A DNA stretch of 64,000 nt from Microbacterium esteraromaticum (GTDB lineage Bacteria; Actinomycetota; Actinomycetes; Actinomycetales; Microbacteriaceae). Both the position numbers and the translations under genes were made by a program. Shown here one piece after another: positions 44,227-51,614 of the stretch. The DNA lies in NCBI RefSeq assembly GCF_014084045.1, contig NZ_CP043732.1:1178001-1242000 (forward strand), written 5' to 3'. Within the stretch, counting starts at the first letter, position 1, and every line of letters starts with the position of its first letter. A model generated the notes under the pieces. The model saw only the letters and a list, made by a program, of their open reading frames with translations. It had not been told where the DNA came from and did no database searches.

Positions 44227-44242
44227 CGATCCGCCGCGCCGA

Positions 44243-44266
44243 GGGGCGTGGACGCCCCCATAGAAT
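44243..44266 (+). promoter_or_regulatory. mrp promoter with adjacent inverted repeat
   Basis: -10 TAGAAT (44261-44266) is preceded by GGGGCGTGGACGCCCC (44243-44258), an inverted repeat covering the place of the -35. A start near 44273 gives a leader of about 50 nt with GAGGAG seven nt before the mrpA ATG. The inverted repeat is a plausible operator. Confidence 0.5.
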
Positions 44267-44321
44267 AGAGAGACATCGCCCGCCTGTGCCGCAAGGCCTC
44301 GACGAGCCCGAGGAGCCGCTT

Positions 44322-47240
44322 ATGCTGTTGCTCCTCGCCGTGTTCCTGGCAGGGTCGATCATCCTCCCCCTCCTCGTTCGCTGGCTCGGAGCACAGGCGT
44401 TCGTGCTCGGCGCGCTCGTCCCCGCCGCCGCGTTCGTGCACGCGCTCACGCAGACGCCGCAGGTGCTGGACTCCGCGGATGCCCCTTATGAGGCATACAG
44501 GTGGATCCCGCAGCTCGGCCTGAACCTGTCGATGCACATGGACGTGCTGGGCTGGGTGCTGACCCTCATCGTCACCGGCGTGGGTGCGCTCGTCCTGCTC
44601 TACTGCCGCTGGTACTTCCACGACGACGGACGTGACGTCGGTCAGTTCGCCGGCGTCCTGCTGGGCTTCGCAGGAGCGATGTACGGACTCGTGCTCACCG
44701 ACGACCTGGTCATGCTCGTCATGTTCTGGGAGCTCACGAGCATCCTCTCGTATCTGCTGATCGGCCACTACCGGCGCCGTGCCGCCAGCCGACGCGCCGC
44801 CCTGCAGGCGCTGCTGGTGACGACGCTGGGCGGGCTCGTGATGTTCGTCGGCGTGATCCTGCTGGTCGTCGACGCCGGCACCTCCAGCATCCGGGAGCTG
44901 CTGGCCCTCGCCCCCACCGGTCCGCTGGTCGACGCCGCGATCGTCATGCTGCTCATCGGCGCGATCTCGAAGTCGGCGCTGTTCCCGTTCCACTTCTGGC
45001 TTCCCGGCGCCATGGCGGCGCCCACCCCGGTGAGCGCGTACCTGCACGCCGCCGCCATGGTGAAGGCCGGCATCTACCTCATCGCGCGTTTCGCGCCGAT
45101 CTTCGCGCTGTCGGCCCCGTGGCGCCCGATCGTGATCACCCTCGGCGTGCTCACGATGCTGCTCGGCGGCATCCAGGCCCTGCGCGAGACCGACCTCAAG
45201 CGCATCCTCGCGTTCGGCACGGTCAGCCAGCTCGGCTTCTTCGCCGTGGTCGTCGGCTACGGCACCCCGGCGGCTGCACTGGCCGGACTGGCGCTCGTGA
45301 TCGGGCACGCGCTGTTCAAGTCCGCGCTGTTCCTCATCGTCGGCGTGATCGACCGACAGCTCTCCACGCGAGACATCGACGAGCTCTCCGGCGTCGGACG
45401 CCAGGCGCCGGTGATGACCACCGCGGCCTTCATCTCGGTCGCCTCGATGATGGGCGTCGCCCCGACGATCGGGTACGTCGCCAAGGAGTCGACGCTCACC
45501 GCCCTGCTCGAGGACGCGCAGCACGGCTCGGCATGGGGCTGGGTCGCGCTGGTGGGGGTCACCCTCGGCGCGATCCTCACTGCGGCGTACGGCTGTCGGT
45601 TCCTGTGGGGCGCGTTCTGGCGGAAGAAGGATGCCGACGGCGTGAGCATGCCCGAGACGGCCTGGCCGGATCCGCCCGTCGGGTTCCTCTCCGCCCCGAT
45701 CATCCTCGCCGGCCTGACGGTCGGCGCGGGCATCGGAGCTCCTGCGATCGATGTCGCGCTGCAGGGCTACGCGAAGACGCTCGGTCCGCAATCGCCCGGC
45801 CACCTCGCGCTCTGGCACGGCCTGGAGCCGGCGCTGCTGCTGTCGATCGGCGCGATCGTCGCGGGCATCGGGGTGTTCGTGCTCAGCATCCGGACCCGCT
45901 GGGACCGCCGCCGGAGACTGCTGCGCTTCACCGCCGCCGACGCCTACTACCTGGTGATGCGCGGGGTCGACCGCCTCTCGGTGCTGACGACGAGCGTCAC
46001 GCAGCGAGGTTCGCTGCCGCTGTACGTCGGCACGATCTTCATCGTGCTGCTGGCGGCCGAGGCGACCGCGCTCGTCGCGGCGATGCCCGACCGCATCGCG
46101 CTCTCGGCCTGGCACACCCCGGTGCAGATCGTCGTCGCACCCGTGATGGCCGTCGCGGGCATCGTCGCCGTTCGGGCCCGCAAGCGCTACACGGGCGTCG
46201 TTCTGGTCTCGGTGACCGGCCTCGGCATGGTGGTGCTGTTCGCGACCAGCGGCGCCCCCGACCTCGCGCTCACGCAGATCCTGGTCGAGACCGTCACGAT
46301 GGTGACCTTCGCACTCGTGCTTCGCCGACTGCCCTCGCGCATGGGCGAGCACAACGCATCGGTCGGCCGGATCCCGCGCGCGGTGCTCGCGGTGGGCGTC
46401 GGCGTCGTGATGGCCCTCGTCGCCATCGTCGCGACCCAGGCGCGCATGTTCGACCCGATCTCGCTCGACTTCCCGCAGCTCGCCTACGAGCTCGGGCACG
46501 GCAAGAACGTCGTGAACGTCGCCCTCGTCGACCTGCGCGGGTGGGACACGATGGGCGAGCTGAGCGTGCTCGTGCTGGCCGCGACGGGTGTGGCATCCCT
46601 CGTCTTCGTCACCCACCGCGCCGACCTGCTGTCGGCGACCCGCGATCTGCCCGAGACCGCACGGCGCTCCACCGCCCGCCGGCCGCTCGTCGAGACCGAT
46701 GAGGGCCTGCGCTTCCAGACGGCCGAGAACAGCGGCGCGCCGCGCGCGTGGCTGGTGAGCGGACAGCAGGTGAAGGCCGAGAACCGCTCGATCCTGCTCG
46801 AGGTGATCGTGCGCGTGCTGTTCCACACGATCATCCTGGTGTCGATCTACCTGCTCTTCGCCGGCCACAACGGGCCTGGCGGCGGCTTCGCCGGGGGGCT
46901 GGTCGCCGGCATGGCGCTGGTGATGCGCTACATCGCCGGCGGACGCTGGGAGCTGGGCGCCGCCGCACCCACGGATGCCGGTCGACTGCTGGGCGCAGGA
47001 CTCGCCGTCGCCGTCGGCGCCGCGCTGCTGCCGCTGTTCTTCGGAATGGCGCCGCTGCAGAGCACGGTGTGGGAGGCCGAGGTGCCGCTGCTCGGCCACC
47101 TCGAGTTCGTCAGCTCGACCGTCTTCGACGTCGGCGTCTACCTCGTCGTGATCGGGCTCGTGCTCGACGTGCTGCGCAGCCTCGGTGCCGAGGTCGACCG
47201 GCAGGCGCTGGAGATGCGCAGCCGCGGGGTGGTGATCTGA
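44322..47240 (+). CDS. mrpA: Mrp Na+/H+ antiporter subunit A with fused MrpB domain
   Basis: 972 residues from ATG 44322 (GAGGAG 7 nt upstream). It is the largest subunit of the multisubunit Mrp antiporter, homologous to NuoL of complex I, with about 20 transmembrane helices. Proton-channel features: the Glu in MFWELTSILSYLLIGH, the Lys in GAISKSALFPFHFWLPGAMA and in HALFKSALFLIVG. The C-terminal MrpB-type domain follows at about 830-970 (HTIILVSIYLLFAGHNGPGG, GGFAGGLVAGMAL), so no separate mrpB exists. The stop overlaps the mrpC ATG (TGATG). The complex exports Na+ (and K+/Li+) in exchange for H+ and supports alkali and salt tolerance. Confidence 0.95.
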   Translation: MLLLLAVFLAGSIILPLLVRWLGAQAFVLGALVPAAAFVHALTQTPQVLDSADAPYEAYRWIPQLGLNLSMHMDVLGWVLTLIVTGVGALVLLYCRWYFHDDGRDVGQFAGVLLGFAGAMYGLVLTDDLVMLVMFWELTSILSYLLIGHYRRRAASRRAALQALLVTTLGGLVMFVGVILLVVDAGTSSIRELLALAPTGPLVDAAIVMLLIGAISKSALFPFHFWLPGAMAAPTPVSAYLHAAAMVKAGIYLIARFAPIFALSAPWRPIVITLGVLTMLLGGIQALRETDLKRILAFGTVSQLGFFAVVVGYGTPAAALAGLALVIGHALFKSALFLIVGVIDRQLSTRDIDELSGVGRQAPVMTTAAFISVASMMGVAPTIGYVAKESTLTALLEDAQHGSAWGWVALVGVTLGAILTAAYGCRFLWGAFWRKKDADGVSMPETAWPDPPVGFLSAPIILAGLTVGAGIGAPAIDVALQGYAKTLGPQSPGHLALWHGLEPALLLSIGAIVAGIGVFVLSIRTRWDRRRRLLRFTAADAYYLVMRGVDRLSVLTTSVTQRGSLPLYVGTIFIVLLAAEATALVAAMPDRIALSAWHTPVQIVVAPVMAVAGIVAVRARKRYTGVVLVSVTGLGMVVLFATSGAPDLALTQILVETVTMVTFALVLRRLPSRMGEHNASVGRIPRAVLAVGVGVVMALVAIVATQARMFDPISLDFPQLAYELGHGKNVVNVALVDLRGWDTMGELSVLVLAATGVASLVFVTHRADLLSATRDLPETARRSTARRPLVETDEGLRFQTAENSGAPRAWLVSGQQVKAENRSILLEVIVRVLFHTIILVSIYLLFAGHNGPGGGFAGGLVAGMALVMRYIAGGRWELGAAAPTDAGRLLGAGLAVAVGAALLPLFFGMAPLQSTVWEAEVPLLGHLEFVSSTVFDVGVYLVVIGLVLDVLRSLGAEVDRQALEMRSRGVVI

Positions 47241-47839
47241 TGGACGTCTCGATCACCCTCATCTTGATCATGGCCGTGCTGTTCGCAGCCGGGGTCTACG
47301 CGATGATGGAGCGCAGCCTCACCCGTGTGCTCATCGGGTTCCTGCTGCTCGGCAACGCCACCAATCTGCTGCTGCTGATCGTGATGGGCGTTCCGGGAGC
47401 CGCCCCGTTCTACGGCGAGGAGGGCGTGGTGAGCGATCCGCTGCCGCAGGCCCTCACGCTGACCGCCATAGTGATCACCTTCGCCGTATCGGCCTTCCTG
47501 CTCGCGCTGATCTACCGCTCGTGGCAGCTCGGCCAGGCCGACACCGTCGAGGACGACCTCGGCGACATCGCGGTGCGCGAGCGCACGGATGCCGAGGAGG
47601 AGCTCTTCGACGACGAGTCGACGCTCGAGGAGGAGGAGGCGACGACCGACTTCGTCGGCGTCACGACCGCTCCGATCACGGTGCTGCACATGCGGGACCA
47701 CCCCGCGATCGACGACGACGCCCCCGTCGACATGGCGGACCGCCCCGCATCGGAGGCCCGGCCGCGCCGCGACGACGAGGACAACGGCGACGGGGACGAC
47801 GACGGGGGCAACGGCGACGGGAGAGGGGATCGCTCATGA
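47240..47839 (+). CDS. mrpC: Mrp antiporter subunit C with long acidic C-terminal tail
   Basis: 199 residues. The NuoK-like core occupies about 1-95 with three transmembrane helices: ITLILIMAVLFAAGVYAMME, then VLIGFLLLGNATNLLLLIVMG, then ALTLTAIVITFAVSAFLLAL. Beyond the membrane part there is a hydrophilic, strongly acidic cytoplasmic tail of about 100 residues (EDDLGDIAVRERTDAEEELF and a D/G/R-rich end), longer than typical MrpC. The ATG overlaps the mrpA stop, and the stop overlaps mrpD (ATGA). The tail's purpose is unknown. Confidence 0.93.
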   Translation: MDVSITLILIMAVLFAAGVYAMMERSLTRVLIGFLLLGNATNLLLLIVMGVPGAAPFYGEEGVVSDPLPQALTLTAIVITFAVSAFLLALIYRSWQLGQADTVEDDLGDIAVRERTDAEEELFDDESTLEEEEATTDFVGVTTAPITVLHMRDHPAIDDDAPVDMADRPASEARPRRDDEDNGDGDDDGGNGDGRGDRS

Positions 47840-49389
47840 GCGCGCTCGTTCCGCTCATCGTGATGCTGCCGCTGCTCGGCGCCGCCGTCACGCTCATCTT
47901 CGGGCGCAACCCCCGCCTGCAGGTCGTGGTCACGACGGGCACCCTCGTGGCGGTGTCGATCATCGCAGCGGTGCTGCTCGCGGCCGTGGACGCCGCAGAC
48001 GAGCCCTTCGCGGTGTCGGTGGGCGGCTGGCCGGTGCCGTTCGGCATCATCCTGTACGTCGACAGGCTCGCCGCGCTGCTCGTGCTGATCTCGAGCATCG
48101 TGCTGCTCGCGGTGCTGCTGTTCTCGATCGGTCAGGGTGCCGCTGACGGCGCCGAGGAGACGCCGATCTCGATCTTCAACCCGACGTACCTGATCCTCGC
48201 CGCCGGCATCTTCGACGCGTTCATCGCCGGCGATCTGTTCAACCTGTACGTCGGCTTCGAGATCCTGCTGGTCGCCTCGTACGTGCTGATCACACTCGGC
48301 AGCACCGAATCGCGCATCCGCACCGGGGCGGTGTACATCGTCGTCTCGCTGGTCTCGTCGATCCTGTTCCTCGCCGCGATCGCGATGATCTACGGCGCGG
48401 TCGGCACGGTGAACATGGCCCAGGTCGCCGAACGGGTCGCGCAGTTGCCGCAGGAGACCCAGCTCGTGCTGCATCTCATGCTGCTGATCGCCTTCGGAAT
48501 CAAGGCCGCGATCTTCCCGGTGTCGTTCTGGCTGCCCGACTCGTACCCGACGGCTCCCGCGCCGGTCACAGCCGTGTTCGCGGGCCTGCTGACGAAGGTC
48601 GGCGTGTACGCGCTGATCCGCACCGAGACGCAGCTGTTCGCGAGCAACGACATCAACACCCTGCTGCTGATCGTCGCGCTGGCGACGATGGTGATCGGAG
48701 TGCTCGGCGCGGTCGCCCAGGCTGAGCTGAAGCGGATCCTGTCGTTCACCCTGGTCAGCCACGTCGGGTACATGATCTTCGGCCTGGCGATCGCGACCGA
48801 GAACGCCATCGGGGCCACGGTGTACTACATCGTGCACCACATCGTCGTGCAGACCACTCTGTTCCTGGCCGTCGGGCTCATCGAGCGCAAAGCGGGCAGC
48901 ACGTCGATCCTGCGGGTGAGCGGGCTGATGAAGGCGGCCCCCGTGCTGGCGGTGCTGTACTTCGTCCCCGCCATCAACCTGGGCGGCCTCCCGCCGTTCT
49001 CCGGGTTCATCGGCAAGGTGGCGCTGTTCGAGGCGGCCGCCGGCGTCGGCACGCCGTTGATGATCGTGCTCATCTTCGGCGGCATCCTGACCTCGCTGCT
49101 CACGCTGTACGCGCTGATGCGCGCCTGGAACCTCGCGTTCTGGCGCGAAGACGACGGCGCCGCCGAGAACGACGGCCGCATCGAGTACCTCGGCAACGCC
49201 CCGGCCGCCGACGAGCAGGGCGAGACGCGCGAGATCCCCGGGATCATGACGTATGCCACCGCGGGCATGGTCACGGTGACCATCGCCCTCACCGTGTTCG
49301 CCGGTCCGCTCTACGCCCTCTGCGACCGCATCGGGGCCGGTCTGCTGAAGCCCGTCACCATCGAGCAGCTCGACGAGGGGGCGCACTGA
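47836..49389 (+). CDS. mrpD: Mrp antiporter subunit D
   Basis: 517 residues from ATG 47836. NuoM/NuoN-like, about 14 transmembrane helices. Conserved ion-path residues include the Glu in FNLYVGFEILLVASYVLI, the Lys in IAFGIKAAIFPVSFWLPDSY, and Lys in AELKRILSFTLVSHVGYMIF. The region NLGGLPPFSGFIGKVALFEA is characteristic. A soluble insert (REDDGAAENDGRIEYLGNA) lies near residue 440. It is coupled on both sides (ATGA at the start, TGATG at the end). Confidence 0.96.
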   Translation: MSALVPLIVMLPLLGAAVTLIFGRNPRLQVVVTTGTLVAVSIIAAVLLAAVDAADEPFAVSVGGWPVPFGIILYVDRLAALLVLISSIVLLAVLLFSIGQGAADGAEETPISIFNPTYLILAAGIFDAFIAGDLFNLYVGFEILLVASYVLITLGSTESRIRTGAVYIVVSLVSSILFLAAIAMIYGAVGTVNMAQVAERVAQLPQETQLVLHLMLLIAFGIKAAIFPVSFWLPDSYPTAPAPVTAVFAGLLTKVGVYALIRTETQLFASNDINTLLLIVALATMVIGVLGAVAQAELKRILSFTLVSHVGYMIFGLAIATENAIGATVYYIVHHIVVQTTLFLAVGLIERKAGSTSILRVSGLMKAAPVLAVLYFVPAINLGGLPPFSGFIGKVALFEAAAGVGTPLMIVLIFGGILTSLLTLYALMRAWNLAFWREDDGAAENDGRIEYLGNAPAADEQGETREIPGIMTYATAGMVTVTIALTVFAGPLYALCDRIGAGLLKPVTIEQLDEGAH

Positions 49390-49955
49390 TGCGTGAGACC
49401 CGCCGCCGAATCCTGCGCGACATCGTGCTGCAGCTGCCGTTCATGCTGTGGCTCGTGCTGCTGTGGCTGCTGCTGTGGCACCAGTTCACCCCGCTGGCGG
49501 TGGTCACGGGCATCCTGGTGGCGGTCTTCGTCACCCGCGTGTTCCGGCTGCCGACGGTCGAGCTGGTCGGACGCGTGAACGCGTGGCATTCCCTGGTCTT
49601 CATCGTGCGCTTTCTCGGCGCGGTGGTGATGGGCGCGGTTAGCGTGACGGTGCAGGTGTTCGACTTCCGGCGACAGCCGGGGTCGGCGATCATCGAGGTG
49701 CCGCTGCGGTACGCCGACGACATCGTCACCACTCACGTCGCGGTGACGGCATCGCTGATCCCCGGGTCGCTCGTCGTCGAGAGCGACCGCGACCGACGCA
49801 TCCTGTATCTGCACGTGATCGGCGTGCGCGACCGCGACGACGTCGAGCGGTTCCGCGCCGAGGTCCTCGGCTGGGAGCGCAGGATCGTGCGCGCAGTCGG
49901 GACGCCGGAGCAGTATGCCGCTCTGAAGGCCGACGAGTCGGGAGGCGCTCGATGA
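49389..49955 (+). CDS. mrpE: Mrp antiporter subunit E
   Basis: 188 residues. Two N-terminal transmembrane helices (about 12-50, LQLPFMLWLVLLWLLLWHQF and AVVTGILVAVFVTRVF) and a third near 62-85 precede a cytoplasmic domain with the family pattern VPLRYADDIVTTHVAVTASL and IPGSLVVESDRDRRILYLHV. MrpE is needed for full complex assembly. It is coupled to mrpD by TGATG and to mrpF by ATGA. Confidence 0.94.
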   Translation: MRETRRRILRDIVLQLPFMLWLVLLWLLLWHQFTPLAVVTGILVAVFVTRVFRLPTVELVGRVNAWHSLVFIVRFLGAVVMGAVSVTVQVFDFRRQPGSAIIEVPLRYADDIVTTHVAVTASLIPGSLVVESDRDRRILYLHVIGVRDRDDVERFRAEVLGWERRIVRAVGTPEQYAALKADESGGAR

Positions 49956-50221
49956 ACCCGCTGCTCATCGCCATCCTCGTCGTCTTCGGCCTCGCGGCCA
50001 TCCTGTGCGTGGTCCGCATCATCCGCGGCCCGTCGATCCTCGATCGCACCGTGGCCTCGGACGTGCTGCTCACCGAGGTGATGTGCGTGCTGGGCGCCGA
50101 CATGGCCATCAACGGCCACACCCGCAACATCCCCGTGATGCTGATCATCGCCGCGGTGGGCGTGTTCGCCTCCATCTCGGTCGCCCGCTACGTCGCTCGA
50201 AGGGACAACACGACGCCATGA
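49952..50221 (+). CDS. mrpF: Mrp antiporter subunit F
   Basis: 89 residues, three transmembrane helices (about 3-20, 36-55 and 60-78). The family core RIIRGPSILDRTVASDVLLT is present after helix 1. Overlaps mrpE by 4 nt and mrpG by 4 nt (ATGA on each side). Confidence 0.94.
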   Translation: MNPLLIAILVVFGLAAILCVVRIIRGPSILDRTVASDVLLTEVMCVLGADMAINGHTRNIPVMLIIAAVGVFASISVARYVARRDNTTP

Positions 50222-50616
50222 CCGTGACATCCTTCCTCGAGATCGCCCTGCCGGCGCCGGTGGCCGAGACCATCGCGCTGATCCTCGTGCTGCTCGGCGC
50301 GATCCTCTGCCTCTCGGCCGCGGTCGGCCTGCTGCATTTCCGCGACGTGCCCAGCCGGCTGCACGCGGGCACCAAGCCCCAGGTGCTCGGACTGGTGCTC
50401 ATCTGCCTCGCGATCGCCATCTCGCAGCGGACCATCGGCGGCATGCTGCTCGGGCTGGTGATCGTCATCCCGGTCATCCTGCTGCAGTTCGCCACCGCGC
50501 CGCTGTCGGCCCACATGGTCGGCCGGCAGGCGTACCGCAACGGCACGATCCAGGCGCACAGCCTGGTCGTCGACGAGTACGCCGAGTCGAAGCAGACCCC
50601 GCCTGCCGCCGGCTGA
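50218..50616 (+). CDS. mrpG: Mrp antiporter subunit G
   Basis: 132 residues, three transmembrane helices (about 14-36, 58-74, 76-98). The family signature GLLHFRDVPSRLHAGTKPQV is at about 37-56. It is the last gene of the mrp operon. Its stop codon (TGA 50614-50616) lies inside the first unit of a 16-bp tandem repeat, and the hydrophilic C-terminus ends in TPPAAG. The operon mrpA(B)-C-D-E-F-G is complete. Confidence 0.95.
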   Translation: MTVTSFLEIALPAPVAETIALILVLLGAILCLSAAVGLLHFRDVPSRLHAGTKPQVLGLVLICLAIAISQRTIGGMLLGLVIVIPVILLQFATAPLSAHMVGRQAYRNGTIQAHSLVVDEYAESKQTPPAAG

Positions 50617-50685
50617 GCGGGCCGCCGGCTGAGCGGGCCGCCGGCTGAGCGGGCCGCCGGCTGAGCGGGCCGCCGGCTGAGCGGG
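50606..50685. repeat. 16-bp tandem repeat, five copies, starting over the mrpG stop
   Basis: CCGCCGGCTGAGCGGG is repeated exactly five times (50606, 50622, 50638, 50654, 50670). The first copy supplies the mrpG stop codon, so expansion leaves the protein unchanged. Each unit can fold on itself (CCGC...GCGG). It may act as a transcript-end structure or simply be a slippage array. Confidence 0.95.
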
Positions 50686-50719
50686 CACGCCGCGTTCGCT
50701 CGCGCGCCGCCGTCGGCAT

Positions 50720-50805
50720 GATGCACGGATGTCGGTCGGATGCACGGATGTCGGTCGATTCCGCGGGATTCAGCCGACATGCGTCCGTTTCGCCGACATG
50801 TGTGC
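50720..50805. repeat. 19-bp iteron-like cluster, two direct and two inverted
   Basis: GATGCACGGATGTCGGTCG occurs exactly twice in tandem (50720-50738, 50739-50757). Two diverged copies follow in opposite orientation, also 19 bp apart (GCCGACATGCGTCC at 50773 and GCCGACATGTGTGC at 50792). The shared core is TGTCGG/CCGACA. It lies between the converging mrpG and hydrolase genes; the rest of this 224-nt spacer has no gene. Confidence 0.8.
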
Positions 50806-50840
50806 AGGTCGGGCGACGCGCCGGGCGAGCCGGGCCGCGG

Positions 50841-51602
50841 TCAGAGGCTGCGGACGAAGTCCAGGATCGTGTCGGCGGCGCCGCCCGAGTCGCTGATCAG
50901 CGTGCCGTGGCCGTGATCGGGTATCTCGGCGAAGCGGGCATCCGGAACCATGTCGAGGATCTCGCGGCACCACTTCATGGGCGCGAGCGGGTCGCGCTGG
51001 CCGCGGACGACCAGCACCGGCACCCTCACGCGGGGATACGCGTTCTCGGGCCGGTGCACGATCGTCGCGCGCATCTTGCGCACGAGGTTCGGGCCGCCTC
51101 GCAGGTACTCGCGGGCACCTCGCCACAGCACGACCGGACGCTCGTGCAGCAGATCCCAGAGCAGGTACCCGGCCTGGGCCCGGATGCTGCGCGACGCGCT
51201 GTTCACGGTGGGACCGGCGAGCACGAGCGCCGAGACGACGTCCGGATGCCTGACCGCGACCTCGGCGGCGATCTGACTGCCCATCGAATGGCCGACGATC
51301 ACTGCATCGGAGATGCCGCGACTGCGCAGGTACGCGGCGACGAGGTCGGCGTGCCGCTCCATCGTGAGAGTGCGCGGCGGCTCGGGCGCCTCGCCGAAGC
51401 CGGGCAGATCGAGCCCGATGATCCGGCCGTCGAGATGAGTGGTGAGGTCGAGGTAGACGCTGCGGCCCATTCCGATGCCGTGCACCAGCACGATCGGGTG
51501 CGGCCCGCTGCCGAAGTCCTCGTGGATCACCGTCGCCCCGGCATGGGTGAACTCGCCGATGTCGGCTGAGGTGCCCTCTGGCGCGAGCAGTCGTTCCGGC
51601 AT
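50841..51602 (-). CDS. Alpha/beta-fold hydrolase
   Basis: 253 residues. The oxyanion-hole HG is in IVLVHGIGMGRS (about 38-48), the nucleophile elbow GHSMGS holds Ser106, an acid is expected at GQRDPLAP (about 207) and the His in IPDHGHG (about 231-233). Cytoplasmic, with no signal sequence. The substrate is unknown; similar enzymes are esterases, C-C hydrolases or haloperoxidase-like proteins. TAGCGT ends 6 nt before ATG 51602. That promoter touches the stop of the upstream acylase gene, so it is likely independently expressed. Confidence 0.88.
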   Translation of the reverse strand: MPERLLAPEGTSADIGEFTHAGATVIHEDFGSGPHPIVLVHGIGMGRSVYLDLTTHLDGRIIGLDLPGFGEAPEPPRTLTMERHADLVAAYLRSRGISDAVIVGHSMGSQIAAEVAVRHPDVVSALVLAGPTVNSASRSIRAQAGYLLWDLLHERPVVLWRGAREYLRGGPNLVRKMRATIVHRPENAYPRVRVPVLVVRGQRDPLAPMKWCREILDMVPDARFAEIPDHGHGTLISDSGGAADTILDFVRSL

Positions 51603-51608
51603 CCCTCT

Positions 51609-51614
51609 ACGCTA
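51609..51614 (-). promoter_or_regulatory. Leaderless -10 (TAGCGT) of the alpha/beta hydrolase
   Basis: TAGCGT on the minus strand, 6 nt, then ATG 51602. It overlaps the last codon region of the acylase gene. Confidence 0.6.
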
